A stretch of 64,000 nucleotides of DNA from Clostridiaceae bacterium AM27-36LB. GTDB lineage: Bacteria; Bacillota; Clostridia; Lachnospirales; Lachnospiraceae. Below, piece after piece: positions 1 through 8,500 of this stretch (positions are counted from its first letter, which is position 1; every line of letters starts with the position of its first letter). The notes below the pieces were generated by a model, which was not told the origin of the DNA, made no database searches, and worked only from the letters and a program-made list of their open reading frames with translations. Position numbers and translations under genes: made by a program. The stretch is from contig QUJQ01000001.1 in the NCBI GenBank assembly GCA_003480725.1, positions 496,001-560,000 on the forward strand, in the 5' to 3' direction.

Positions 1-1
1 G

Positions 2-433
2 GGTGTTCGCAGATGTGGAAAATCTACAATTCTTAAGATGATTATGAAAAAATTACAAGAGGAACGAAGCATTCCAGAAAATCGAATCATCAATATTCGT
101 TTTGATTCAATAGAATATGAAGATACGACAGCAAAAGAAATGTATCGGATTATCAAGGAAAAGCTTGTTCCTGATGGAAAAAGTTATCTTTTTTTAGATG
201 AAGTACAGGAAATCAAAGGATGGGAGAAAGTGGTCAATTCGCTGGCAACAGACTATGATGTGGATCTGTATGTAACAGGTTCTAATTCTCGCATGATGTC
301 TTCAGAAATTGCCACATACCTGACAGGACGTTATAAATCTTTGCCACAATGTCAAGTGATGAATTCAATAAAAGTCAAAATCAAAGAGCAACATAACGTA
401 ATTCTATATTTTCTATCTTTCCTTACGCGATGA
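2..433 (+). pseudogene. AAA ATPase (DUF4143-type) fragment
   Basis: The reading frame is open from the left edge of the window and starts with a Walker A motif, GVRRCGKST, encoded at about 2-28. A Walker B-like YLFLDEVQEI and the sensor-like VTGSNSRMMSSE and YLTGRY segments follow. This order is typical of the N-terminal AAA domain of the large prokaryotic AAA+DUF4143 ATPase family. After YLTGRYKSLP the sequence stops resembling the family and ends about 28 residues later, so the second half of the AAA domain and the DUF4143 domain are missing. The start lies outside the window. I call it a 3'-truncated remnant; its original function (often toxin-antitoxin or stress related) is unknown. Confidence 0.75.
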
Positions 434-625
434 TTGACTTGAGTTTCCGTAAACTGCAATAAAAAATAGATATGAAAATTGTGTATATTCAACACAACAG
501 ATTTAGAGTTTCGTGGATAAGGCAGCGAAAACTCAAGAAGATTGACGTTTGACAGTCTCCTGAAAGTTCGCTATAATAATAACCGTAAAATTTGAGTGGA
601 CTTTTCCGGATTCGGTCATCTTTTT

Positions 626-663
626 GCCACACAACTGTCTTGTGATAGTTGTGTGGCTTTTTT
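626..663 (+). terminator. Intrinsic terminator
   Basis: There is a perfect 11-bp stem (626-636 with 647-657), a 10-nt loop and a run of six T. It lies between the truncated ATPase and the nitroreductase gene and separates their transcription. Confidence 0.85.
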
Positions 664-709
664 GTTGCCCGTATCTCAGAAGTGCTGACAGAATGGAGGA
701 CTTATCAGT

Positions 710-1231
710 ATGGATAATAATTTTTTGTCTCTGATCAAGACACGCCGCAGTGTAAGGACTTATAAATCAGAGTTTGTCCCCTCCGAGGCTTTGGACGCTG
801 TACTGGAAGCAGGGACTTACGCTCCTACCGGCGGAGGACATCAATCTCCAACCATCATTGCAATTACAGACCCCAAATATAGGAAGGAGATTGCAAAACT
901 AAACGCAGAAGTGATGGGGAGCAACACAGACCCTTATTATGGCGCACCTGTCGTGATCCTGGTTTTGGCAGATGGCTCTGCAAGCACCTTTGTTGAGGAC
1001 GGAAGCTGCGTCCTTGAAAATATGATGCTCGCTGCCCATGCCCTTGGCCTGGGAACCGTATGGGTACATCGGGAACGTGAGATTTTTGACAGCGAAAGCG
1101 GCAAGGATCTCCTGCGGGAGTGGAAGCTGCCGGAAACCTTGCGTGGCGTCGGGGCGATTGCATTGGGCTATCCGGCCAAGGAAGCCGGTCAGCCCGCAGC
1201 ACGCAAACAAAACTATATTATTCGGATTTAA
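710..1231 (+). CDS. Nitroreductase family protein
   Basis: The 173-residue product belongs to the FMN-dependent nitroreductase superfamily. The N-terminal TRRSVRTYKSE segment is the usual FMN-phosphate-contacting RRS/R motif. The APTGGGHQSP segment and the C-terminal GVGAIALGYPAKE are also standard family blocks. The length fits the short cytoplasmic one-domain subfamily. The ATG follows a GGAGG at 695-699. The product would reduce nitro, quinone or flavin substrates with NAD(P)H, but the true substrate cannot be read from sequence. It is followed closely by a MATE efflux gene and a GNAT gene, so the three may form a small detoxification-type operon, which is inference. Confidence 0.88.
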   Translation: MDNNFLSLIKTRRSVRTYKSEFVPSEALDAVLEAGTYAPTGGGHQSPTIIAITDPKYRKEIAKLNAEVMGSNTDPYYGAPVVILVLADGSASTFVEDGSCVLENMMLAAHALGLGTVWVHREREIFDSESGKDLLREWKLPETLRGVGAIALGYPAKEAGQPAARKQNYIIRI

Positions 1232-1290
1232 TGTCCCGCTGTCCGGCGCAATTTTTTTGCATCGGACAATTTGTGGAGAGGAGGGAAAGT

Positions 1291-2652
1291 ATGCAGACCA
1301 ATAATAAAATGGCGGTTGCTCCTGTTGGAAGGCTCATTTGGCAAATGTCGATACCGCCGCTAATCTCCATGTTCCTGCAATATTCCTATAATCTGATAGA
1401 CAGCGCGTTTGTAGCGCGGCTGAGTGAAAATGCTTTGACGGCGGTTTCCTTGTCGTTTCCCATTACAACTTTGATGAATGCGACATCTATCTGGATCGGC
1501 GTTGGCGTGAATGTACTGATTGCAGGGTATCTTGGGGAGAAAAAGCAGGATGAGGCAAATACCACCGTCACACATGGATTGTTACTGGCCTTTGGAATTG
1601 GTGCTTTGCTCAATCTTCTATCATTACTGATTATGAAACCCTACTTTGGGGCATTCACCAATAACGAAGAAATTTATCAGTTGAGTCTTGCCTATATGAG
1701 CGTATGTTCGTTCATGCAAATTCCCAACATGGTGCATATCGCAATCCAGAAGATGATACAGGCTACTGGGAACATGGTTGCACCTATGTGGTTCCAGATT
1801 GCAGGAGTGGTCGTTAATTTTGTATTCGACCCACTCCTAATTTTTGGTATTGGTGTTTTTCCGGCTATGGGAATCCGTGGCGCTGCGGTGGCTACTGTTG
1901 CGGGCTATTTGTTATCCATGATTTTGGCATTTGCCTTGCTGCTGGGCAAAAAGCAGAAAGTGCGGATAAAGATCAAAGGATTTCATTTGCAAAAGTGGCT
2001 GATTGGCCGTATTTTCACCCTTGGACTGCCGTCTTTTATTATGAATGCCCTTAGTTCTTTTATGGTGACTTTTGTAAACTTTTTTCTGGTCGCCTATTCC
2101 GATACGGCAATCGCTTTCTTCGGTGCGTATTTTAAGGTGCAGCAGTTGATTGTCATGACGGTCAACGGGCTGATCCAGGGCTGTCTTCCTATTATGCGGT
2201 TTAACTACGGTGCGGGAAACAGAGATAGGCTGCGCTCTGCTTTCCGCTACGGAACCGCTTTGGTCTCCGGTATGATGATACTGGGAACATTGACCGTCAT
2301 CCTCTTTCCGGCGCAGCTTTTGGGATTATTTACGGCGTCGGAAGCCATGCGCTCCTTTGGAATATCCGCTATGCGGATTATGGCGGTCAGCTACCTGTTC
2401 TGCGGATGGTCTACCATGATCTCCACCTATCTTCAGGCAACAGAACAGGTCTTTCCAAGTATGCTGATCCAGCTACTGCGTCAGTTTCTGCTGCTCATTC
2501 CATTCATGTGGGGTCTGGAAAAACTCCTGAAGATTACAGGGATCTGGCTGTCCTTCCCTGTCACAGAAACGGCAACATTCGTTCTGGCGCTTCTGATCTT
2601 CCGAGCAGGCAGAAAAAAAGATACGCTTTGCAGCGGTACAAAAACACAGTAA
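1291..2652 (+). CDS. MATE family multidrug efflux transporter
   Basis: The 453-residue product is an integral membrane protein of the MATE family, Na+- or H+-coupled exporters of cationic drugs and metabolites. It has about 12 hydrophobic segments. The opening LIWQMSIPPLISMFLQYSYNLIDSAFVARL is typical of bacterial NorM/DinF-like members. In the second half FNYGAGNRDRLRSAFRYG matches the family's conserved NYGAG motif. I chose ATG 1291 because GAGGAGGGAAAG lies just before it; the frame is open further upstream but would add residues unlike the family. Length is normal, so it appears intact, in contrast to the broken MATE gene that follows at 3087. Confidence 0.92.
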   Translation: MQTNNKMAVAPVGRLIWQMSIPPLISMFLQYSYNLIDSAFVARLSENALTAVSLSFPITTLMNATSIWIGVGVNVLIAGYLGEKKQDEANTTVTHGLLLAFGIGALLNLLSLLIMKPYFGAFTNNEEIYQLSLAYMSVCSFMQIPNMVHIAIQKMIQATGNMVAPMWFQIAGVVVNFVFDPLLIFGIGVFPAMGIRGAAVATVAGYLLSMILAFALLLGKKQKVRIKIKGFHLQKWLIGRIFTLGLPSFIMNALSSFMVTFVNFFLVAYSDTAIAFFGAYFKVQQLIVMTVNGLIQGCLPIMRFNYGAGNRDRLRSAFRYGTALVSGMMILGTLTVILFPAQLLGLFTASEAMRSFGISAMRIMAVSYLFCGWSTMISTYLQATEQVFPSMLIQLLRQFLLLIPFMWGLEKLLKITGIWLSFPVTETATFVLALLIFRAGRKKDTLCSGTKTQ

Positions 2653-2674
2653 GAACAGGAAAAGGAGAGACGAT

Positions 2675-3094
2675 ATGGAAATACATATTAAAAAAGGGCT
2701 GGATGCTCTGCAAACAGAAACCGTACTTCGCCTTCTATCACAGACCGTATGGGCATGCAACAGAAAGAAAGAAGCAATTATGGAGTCATGGAAACACTCT
2801 ATCTGCTATGGAGCCTATACCGCCGACGGAAAACAAATCGGATTTGCAAGAGTGATAACAGACTATGCCACCCAGTATTATATTTGTGATGTCGTTGTGG
2901 ATGCAGATTTCCGGCACAGGGGTGTGGGCGCCTCTCTCCTAAAGGCGATTACGGCAGAAGACACATACCGTTCCCTGCTGGGAATGCTGATCACGGAAGA
3001 GGCTGAACAGTTTTATGAACCCTTTGGCTTCCGAAAAGATCCGATCTGTTTTATGACAAGAAAAGAAACACCGGAGGCAATCACGAATGAATGA
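2675..3094 (+). CDS. GNAT family N-acetyltransferase
   Basis: The 139-residue cytoplasmic protein has the GNAT fold. The central IGFARVITDYATQYYICDVVVDADFRHRGVGASLL contains the acetyl-CoA pyrophosphate-binding loop RHRGVG, and EQFYEPFGFRKDP is the conserved C-terminal Y-x-x-x-G-F segment. An AAGGAGAG ribosome binding site precedes the ATG. It starts 22 bp after the MATE gene and overlaps the next (broken) MATE gene by 8 bp, so all are probably co-transcribed. The acceptor substrate is unknown. Drug or small-amine acetylation would fit the efflux neighbours, but that is a guess. Confidence 0.88.
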   Translation: MEIHIKKGLDALQTETVLRLLSQTVWACNRKKEAIMESWKHSICYGAYTADGKQIGFARVITDYATQYYICDVVVDADFRHRGVGASLLKAITAEDTYRSLLGMLITEEAEQFYEPFGFRKDPICFMTRKETPEAITNE

Positions 3095-4185
3095 AACTTT
3101 TATGAAAGAAAAACCGGTATTACCGCTGATTTTATCCATGACCCTGCCTATGGTTTTATCCATGCTGGTTAATTCTCTATACAACATTATCGACAGCTTT
3201 TTCGTCGCACAGATTAGCGAGGAAGCTATGACGGCATTATCTGGTTTACCTGGTTCAAAATTTCATCAATGCTGTCGGAATTGGATTTGGCGTTGGAATC
3301 AACGCAGTCATCGCCTTCTATCTGGGCGCTGGAGATAACAGGAAAGCGGATCAGGCTGCAACGCAGGGACTTGTGCTTGCCGTGATTCATGGCGTTGTCA
3401 TGACAGTCTGCTGTATCGCAATGATGCCGGGTTTTTTAGGAATGTTCACTTCATCCGAGACAGCGATTGAACTTGGCGTCCGCTATTCTGTTGTTGCGTT
3501 CGCTTTTACATTGATTATCATTGTTGGTGTAACATTTGAGAAAATATTCTAGGCAGTAGGAAACATGAAAACAACCATGATAAGCCTGATGTGCGGGTGC
3601 ATCACAAACATTGTCTTAGACCCCGTTCTGATTTTTGGCTATGGCTTATTCCCGGCAATGGGAATCGAAGGCGCTGCGCTGGCAACCGGTATCGGGCAAG
3701 CTCTGACGCTAGCGATTTATCTGGTCGTTTATTTTGTGCGGCCAATCCGCGTACATATTCGCAGGTAGTACATTCTGCCCGGCAAAGGAATGGTATTGAA
3801 GCATAAGATTGTCTTGTGCATGAGCGGTATCATTATGGTACTTGGAACAGTGATATGCCTTCTGATCCCCGGCCAGCTTATGGGGCTGTTTACCCACACA
3901 GAAGCGACGATTCAAGCCGGGGAAACGGCTCTGCGTATCATCGATGCTGGGTTTATCGTTTCTGCGGTTTCCGTTACATCTTCCGGCGCATTGGAGGGAC
4001 TTGGAAAAGGCACTCCTTCATTACTGATTTCCCTTTGCCGGTATGTAGTGGTTATCATTCCGGTTGCGTTTTTACTCAGCAGGCTTTTCGGAGCAGTTGG
4101 CGTCTGGAATGCGTTTTGGATCACGGAAGCGATTACTGCGATCATTTCCATTGTCATTTACCGCAAGGCAATCACAGGCCCGTGA
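3087..4185 (+). pseudogene. Broken MATE efflux gene
   Basis: Family similarity runs through this stretch but not in one frame. It starts normally (ATG 3087, LPMVLSMLVNSLYNIIDSFFVAQISEEAMTAL). The frame shifts at about 3240, after which LVYLVQNFINAVGIGFGVGINAV continues from 3241. An in-frame TAG at about 3550 replaces the residue before AVGNMKTTM, and another TAG follows VHIRR at about 3766. Immediately after that stop the sequence jumps to the last third of the family (from about 3790, KHKIVLCMSGIIMVLG), so about 130 codons of the C-terminal half are missing. One shift, two stops and an internal deletion make this clearly non-functional. It was probably a paralogue of the intact MATE at 1291. 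Confidence 0.88.
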
Positions 4186-4260
4186 CGGCGGCCCGAAAGC
4201 CATGTACACCGTCCTTACTCCACCGCGCCGGATAAATTCCTGCTTCTCTAAGATGAGCAG

Positions 4261-4739
4261 CTATCGTATAATGGAGACAGTGACAAATATATCCTTCAGC
4301 ACCAGATTGTACAAATCCCTTGCCTCGATTTTATGGCTGGTACAGGCGTTCTTACCCAACCGGTTGTAGGTCTGGCAGATATAGTATGCCTTATCAATCG
4401 GCTCCCGCATCGCGCCGGTGAACCGGTTCTTTCCGGTTCTACCGACCTTTTCATATCGCACCTGCATGGACTTCCCGCAGGTGGCACAGTAGACCAGCCC
4501 GTGGAACAAGTTATAGAAGGGGCAGGCGTTGCCTTTCATAATGGTTGGCCTGCGGTCAATGATTTCCTGCACCTGTTCCCATTTCTCCGGCGTCACGATC
4601 GCTTCATGGCAGTCCTCGATGACCTCCCATTCCTCACGTGGGATGATGTCATAAGTGTTGGAGCGGATGCCTTTCTGATGTGTCCGGCAGACAAGATGTG
4701 CGCCCTTATAAAATGGATTACGCAGGATATGGCTGATCT
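4261..4739 (-). pseudogene. Large serine recombinase fragment
   Basis: On the minus strand one frame reads ISHILRNPFYKGAHLVCRTHQK from about 4739, continues through IVTPEKWEQVQEIIDRRP, then LFHGLVYCATCGKSMQVRY, AYYICQTYNRLGKNACTSHKIEARDLYNLVLKDI, and diverges near 4280. This is the recombinase domain plus zinc-ribbon part of a TnpX-type large serine recombinase. The N-terminal catalytic domain and the C-terminal coiled coil are both missing. It is a relic of a lost mobile element, flanked by the broken MATE gene and a truncated XRE gene. Confidence 0.85.
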
Positions 4740-4856
4740 ATGGTTGAATTTGGTGAGAAACTGAAAAAAGCACGAGAAGGGAAAGGAATGACGCAGCAGA
4801 CGATTGCATACCAGACATACGCACTGGAGAAAAAATGGCGACTGTCGGTAAAATAA
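4740..4856 (+). pseudogene. XRE-type HTH regulator fragment
   Basis: A 38-codon frame begins MVEFGEKLKKAREGKGMTQQ, the standard start of an XRE/Cro helix-turn-helix repressor. After TIAYQ it loses the expected recognition helix (usually V-T/S-R-Q-A-V-S-x-W) and stops. It abuts the recombinase relic head-to-head at 4739/4740. It is most likely the leftover of a regulator cut by an old insertion or deletion. Confidence 0.55.
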
Positions 4857-4878
4857 GTGGTTATAGGAGTACATAAGA

Positions 4879-5913
4879 ATGGAAGCTTATTATTTTCAAC
4901 AGCTTAACAAAGAACAACAGCACATCTATCATGCGATTCTGAAGGGTGTGCAGAATCTGGAAAATGAATTCCTTGTCCCTGCCTGTGACAGGGAGATGCT
5001 TTACAACCTGTTTTTTCGGATGCGTCTGGATCATCCGGAGATTTTCTGGTTGACGGGATTTAGGTATAAATACTATCAGAATTCACCAAATTTTATTTTT
5101 ATTCCGGAGTATCTGTTTAAGAAAGAGAAGATCATTGAACACCAGAAAGCGATGAATGCGCGGGTGGAAAAACTGGTTCGACCGGCCATGAAGCTCTCTG
5201 AATGGGAGAAGGAGAAATACGTTCACGATTTTATCTGTGAAAATGTATGCTATGACAAGCTGAAAAAGCCCTATTCCCATGAGATCATCGGTCCTTTGGG
5301 ACAGGGCGTGGGCGTCTGCGAGGGAATTGCAAAGGCAGTGAAGATTCTGCTGGATGCACTTGGAGTGTGGTGCGTGATCGTTCTGTGCGGCAACAACCCG
5401 GAGAAAGGGATCAAATACCGGCATACTTGGAATATTGTCAAAATCGGAGATTCCACTTATCATCTGGATGCCACCTTTGATAATACATTAGGAAAAGACA
5501 ACATAAGCGGCGAGATTCGATACGATTACTTTAATCTGCCGGACAAGCAAATCTTTCGGGATCATGAACCATTGATCGCACCGGCTCCAGCCTGTACAGA
5601 TGGCGACCGTTTTTATTACAAGGAGAAAAAATTATCCTTCACCAAGGTGGAAGAGGTTTACAAACGGTCTCTTCAGGCAGCAAAAAAGGGAAAAGTGCTG
5701 ACCTATCACTGGAGAGGTGGTTATCTGACCCGGGAAATGTTGCAGGTGCTGGTAGACAATATGAGAAGAGCGGGAAATGAGAAGAATAAGACAATGTTTC
5801 TGCAGATCAACTGGCCGCAGGCGGTGGTTCGCGTACAATATCAGGAACTTCAGGTGGAAGAATCGATCCAGATGGAAGATGCAAATATTTCTGAACAATA
5901 TGACGTAGAGTAG
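4879..5913 (+). CDS. Transglutaminase-like domain protein
   Basis: The 344-residue protein has a transglutaminase-like core with a complete Cys-His-Asp triad: C147 in GVGVCEGIAKAV, H182 in YRHTWNIV and D197 in YHLDATFDNTL. No signal peptide or membrane segment is visible, so it is probably cytoplasmic. The N-terminal 100 residues and the region after 215 are specific to this subfamily. An AGGAG 8 bases before the ATG supports the start. The next gene, a DUF4317 protein, starts 9 bp after the stop, so the two are probably co-transcribed. Members of this superfamily may be cysteine proteases or amidases rather than cross-linking enzymes; the substrate is unknown. Confidence 0.85.
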   Translation: MEAYYFQQLNKEQQHIYHAILKGVQNLENEFLVPACDREMLYNLFFRMRLDHPEIFWLTGFRYKYYQNSPNFIFIPEYLFKKEKIIEHQKAMNARVEKLVRPAMKLSEWEKEKYVHDFICENVCYDKLKKPYSHEIIGPLGQGVGVCEGIAKAVKILLDALGVWCVIVLCGNNPEKGIKYRHTWNIVKIGDSTYHLDATFDNTLGKDNISGEIRYDYFNLPDKQIFRDHEPLIAPAPACTDGDRFYYKEKKLSFTKVEEVYKRSLQAAKKGKVLTYHWRGGYLTREMLQVLVDNMRRAGNEKNKTMFLQINWPQAVVRVQYQELQVEESIQMEDANISEQYDVE

Positions 5914-5922
5914 GGGAGCGAG

Positions 5923-6546
5923 ATGATTGATCGTGATGATATGTTGGAGCTTACCAGGAGAATGACATTAACAAGGAACTGCTTTGACAGAATCGCAGGT
6001 GCCTATGTGGATGAAACGGGAGAAGTGGAAGATACCTTCAATATCCATTTTGGTAAGCTGTCCGCTTCGGAAAAAACAAGAAACCTGGCGATTGCTAAAA
6101 CAATTCCTTTTGCACAGTCCAATGTGCAGTTAAAAGAACGTTTGTTCCCTAATAAATCAGAAGGCAAATACAGTATCAAACAGCTACTGAAAGCGATTCA
6201 GGAATGTGGTCTGAAGAACGATGCGCTGATGGATATTTTATATGAACAACTTGCGGATGGATATGCGGTAACTGATCGTTTTTGTATCTATATTTTTCAT
6301 GGTACTTATGATGTGCCTCTGAAAGCAAAGGATAAAGAAAGCCTGCATGAGTCAGAAATCGTCTATGATTTTATCATTGGAACCATATGTCTGATGAAGG
6401 GCACTTACGAACCGTCGGATCCCGTATTTGGGTTTCTGTATCCGGCATTTGATGACCGTATGCCAGATGCAGAGAAAATCGATATTTTCCATGTGGATCC
6501 TGAAAATGAAGAACAAGGTCTGCTACATAAATTATTGAATGCGTAA
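5923..6546 (+). CDS. DUF4317 family protein, short form
   Basis: The 207-residue product resembles the N-terminal half of DUF4317 proteins, common in Lachnospiraceae and of unknown function. The blocks RRMTLTRNCFDRIAGAYVDETGE, the repeated-helix middle, IYIFHGTYDVPLKAKD and FGFLYPAFDDR follow the family order. As I recall the family, full members run to nearly 400 residues, so this copy either belongs to a short subgroup or lost its C-terminus. GGGGAGCGAG precedes the ATG. It is probably translated from the same message as the transglutaminase-like gene 9 bp upstream. No signal peptide is seen. Confidence 0.7.
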   Translation: MIDRDDMLELTRRMTLTRNCFDRIAGAYVDETGEVEDTFNIHFGKLSASEKTRNLAIAKTIPFAQSNVQLKERLFPNKSEGKYSIKQLLKAIQECGLKNDALMDILYEQLADGYAVTDRFCIYIFHGTYDVPLKAKDKESLHESEIVYDFIIGTICLMKGTYEPSDPVFGFLYPAFDDRMPDAEKIDIFHVDPENEEQGLLHKLLNA

Positions 6547-6710
6547 TAGGGCAGATAAATATAAAGATTACATACTTTCTAATTTGTGTAGGAACTTTTC
6601 ATTAAGAATCATAGAAATATTATGGAAATGAAAGAATTCTATCATTATTATATACGTATTATATATGTGCTGAAAATAGTGGTTCAAATTCTATCATGTT
6701 CCCATAGAGA

Positions 6711-6745
6711 AAGGGGCAGGTAAAACGTGTTTATCCTGTCCCTTA
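6711..6745. terminator. Imperfect hairpin left of the invertible segment
   Basis: AAGGGGCAGGTAAA (from 6711) can pair with TTTATCCTGTCCCTT (to about 6744) with two irregularities. No long T run follows on either strand, so it is a weak terminator candidate. Apart from this hairpin and the left inverted repeat, I see no gene in 6547-7061. Confidence 0.35.
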
Positions 6746-6836
6746 TTGTTATGTTGTGAATTACAATTTTCATTTCATTAGATGAGTTGGAGTTGAAGGA
6801 ACAGTAATGTTTAGTTTTTCCGAAAAAGCGTTCGAT

Positions 6837-6862
6837 TTTTCGTAGAACACTCTCTTCTAAGA
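6837..6862 (+). repeat. Left inverted repeat (IR-L)
   Basis: The sequence begins TTTTCGTAGAACACTCTCTT. Its reverse complement recurs at 8232-8257 with only two differences (positions 8 and 22). Similarity stops within one or two bases on both sides. Confidence 0.85.
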
Positions 6863-6899
6863 TTCCCTTCATGTATAATATTAGATGCTGTTTACACTT

Positions 6900-6928
6900 T
6901 TGTCAATCTTTTTGATGAAAATTATCGT
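6900..6928 (+). promoter_or_regulatory. Candidate promoter of the recombinase gene
   Basis: TTGTCA at 6900-6905 and TATCGT at 6923-6928 are 17 bp apart, upstream of the recombinase start at 7062. The -35 matches the one in the outward promoter at 8182, and both carry a GTCAA motif that recurs around the gene. Confidence 0.4.
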
Positions 6929-7018
6929 ATAAAAGATCGGCATTTGTCTTCAAAATGCACATCGGAAGGCAGATTCAATTATAAAATCTATGCAATGTAG
7001 ATATTTATACTGCTATCC

Positions 7019-8188
7019 GCCGTCAAAAACATGGTCAAGAATAACAGACAGGAGGTACTCTATGAGAATCGGACCCAATATTTACAAACGACAGGATGGG
7101 CGCTGGGAAGCACGGATAATGATTGGGAAAAGAGCGGATGGGAAACCACAGTATAAATCTTTGTATGCTCGGTCTTACCGGGATGTAAGCCTTGCAAAAA
7201 AAGATTTTCAAAATAATGTACATTTTAACGCACCTGTTTCCATGGGTAATACTGTCCTCTTTTCCGTTGCCGCAAAAGACTGGTTGGAACATAACCGGAA
7301 AAACTGGAAACCTTCTACTTATAATAAATACAAAAATTATCTCGAAAGTTATATCTATCCCTGCTGGAAGGATACTCCTGCCGGAAGGATTACCCAGGAA
7401 ACATATGAGCTGCTATTCTCATATCTTGAGAAAATTCTGTCTGACAGTTCCCTGCGTGTGATCAACACCATTTTAAAAAGCTGCCTGAAATATACCCTGA
7501 AAAATGTGCCTATAGATTTTAAAACACTATCCATCAATGCTAATCCGGTCGAAATACTTACTGCTGCTGAAATCTCAAATCTATTGTATAGATTGAGAAA
7601 CCGTGTCGATCTTAATACCGTTGGAATACTATTTGCATTGTACACAGGTGTCCGGTTAGGTGAATTATGCGCGTTGAAGTGGGAAGACCTTGATCTGGAA
7701 GATCGTGTCTGCCATGTCCGTCATACATTGCAGCGTATCCAGAATCTTGACAGAAAACCTGATGAGCCAAAGACCTGCTTGCATATTGGATTGCCTAAAA
7801 ATGGAAAACAGCGTGTAATCCCTCTGCATGATTATCTCCTTGGATTGCTTCAGAAGATTCAGGGAAATTATGCGCCGTCAGATTATCTGTTATCTGGTAC
7901 ATCAATTCCGGTCGAACCACGAACAATGGAAAATCGTTTTAAAAAAGTCCTGAAAAATTACGGAATCCGTGAAGTACATTTTCATGTATTGCGACATACT
8001 TTTGCAACTCAGTGTATTGAGTCAGGAATTGATATAAAAGCTTTAAGTGAAATACTTGGGCATTCTTCTGTGAAAATAACCATGGATAAGTACGTACATC
8101 TTACCATGCGATTTAAACAGAACCAGATCACAATTCTTCAATTTCCGGAAAAGAACAGAATTTTTTAAGCCGTCAAAATTTTTGTCAA
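7019..8188 (+). repeat. Imperfect direct repeats flanking the recombinase CDS
   Basis: GCCGTCAAAA, five variable bases and GTCAA occur at 7019-7038 before the gene and at 8169-8188 immediately after its stop. The second copy overlaps the -35 box at 8182-8187. They could be arm-type or accessory binding sites for the recombinase, which is inference. Confidence 0.5.
7062..8168 (+). CDS. Tyrosine recombinase (integrase family)
   Basis: The 368-residue protein would catalyse site-specific strand exchange, probably between the flanking inverted repeats. The N-terminal part (GPNIYKRQDGRWEARIMIGK) is the arm-binding type; a SAM-like core-binding domain follows. The catalytic domain has all expected residues: R198 (TGVRLGEL), the lysine in LPKNGKQR, H308 and R311 (HVLRH), H334 (LGHSS) and Y344 (MDKYVHL). 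I chose ATG 7062 because of CAGGAGGTACTCT just before it; the frame is open to 6990 but the extra residues do not look like the family. No excisionase or relaxase is nearby, which argues against a full integrative element and for a DNA-inversion role. Confidence 0.9.
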   Translation: MRIGPNIYKRQDGRWEARIMIGKRADGKPQYKSLYARSYRDVSLAKKDFQNNVHFNAPVSMGNTVLFSVAAKDWLEHNRKNWKPSTYNKYKNYLESYIYPCWKDTPAGRITQETYELLFSYLEKILSDSSLRVINTILKSCLKYTLKNVPIDFKTLSINANPVEILTAAEISNLLYRLRNRVDLNTVGILFALYTGVRLGELCALKWEDLDLEDRVCHVRHTLQRIQNLDRKPDEPKTCLHIGLPKNGKQRVIPLHDYLLGLLQKIQGNYAPSDYLLSGTSIPVEPRTMENRFKKVLKNYGIREVHFHVLRHTFATQCIESGIDIKALSEILGHSSVKITMDKYVHLTMRFKQNQITILQFPEKNRIF

Positions 8189-8210
8189 ATTTCTCATTTA
8201 TCCTTATAAT
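8182..8210 (+). promoter_or_regulatory. Outward promoter inside the invertible segment
   Basis: TTGTCA at 8182-8187 and a perfect TATAAT at 8205-8210 are 17 bp apart. The start of transcription would be near 8217, before the right inverted repeat. The message would run through IR-R into the cobalamin riboswitch. I found no comparable promoter between IR-R and the riboswitch (8258-8308). Confidence 0.75.
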
Positions 8211-8231
8211 CTCATGCTCAGATCCATTTTT

Positions 8232-8257
8232 TCTTGGAAGAGAGTGTTCCACGAAAA
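8232..8257 (-). repeat. Right inverted repeat (IR-R)
   Basis: TCTTGGAAGAGAGTGTTCCA and the following six bases form the inverted partner of 6837-6862, with 24 of 26 bases complementary. It lies between the outward promoter and the riboswitch. Confidence 0.85.
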
Positions 8258-8308
8258 CTTCACCGGTCATAGATCTATTGATAGTATGGCCAGAAAATTG
8301 AAAACGTA

Positions 8309-8458
8309 GTCATATGTAAATGATTAGGAATGCAGTGAGAATCTGCGATAGTTAATCCCTGCTGTGATGATCTACAAAAACCGCAAGAACCATTGGGCAA
8401 CCGAGAAGGGCGGCGAGTAGGCTTGAAGATCTAAGTCAGAATACGGCATTTACATGAC
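8309..8458 (+). promoter_or_regulatory. Cobalamin riboswitch
   Basis: The core follows the classical AdoCbl riboswitch layout: GTGAGAATCTGC, then GCTGTGATGATC, then CCGCAAGAACCATTGGGCAA, CCGAGAAGGGCGGCGAGTAG and the B12-box-like AAGTCAGAATACGGC. The closing P1 stem is clear: GTCAT..GTAAATG (8309-8322) pairs with CATTTACATGAC (8447-8458). A terminator follows 10 bases later. It should switch off the downstream DUF4430/ECF operon when cobalamin is plentiful. It is the best sequence evidence for the substrate of the system. Confidence 0.88.
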
Positions 8459-8467
8459 GAGGTGTTT

Positions 8468-8500
8468 ACTGTCCGGAGGCATACGGAAAGTCTTTTTTTT
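8468..8500 (+). terminator. Riboswitch-linked intrinsic terminator
   Basis: ACTGTCCG (8468-8475) pairs with CGGAAAGT (8484-8491) with one mismatch and an 8-nt loop, followed by C and eight T. Its position directly after P1 of the cobalamin riboswitch fits transcription attenuation. Confidence 0.75.

Larger units (their letters stand above)
6837..8257. mobile_element. Putative invertible segment carrying its own recombinase
   Basis: A 1.42-kb segment is bounded by 26-bp inverted repeats, 24/26 identical. It contains one intact tyrosine recombinase gene and, just inside the right repeat, an outward-facing near-consensus promoter. Inversion between the repeats would turn this promoter away from the cobalamin riboswitch and operon to the right. 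The arrangement matches recombinase-associated invertible promoters known from gut bacteria. Inversion itself is inference. An alternative is that the repeats are the ends of a small inserted element. Confidence 0.6.

Noticed and set aside
6684..6872. Minus-strand open frame of 62 codons crossing the left inverted repeat
   Set aside because: No ribosome binding site or family match; it runs through a hairpin and the repeat, so it is probably chance.
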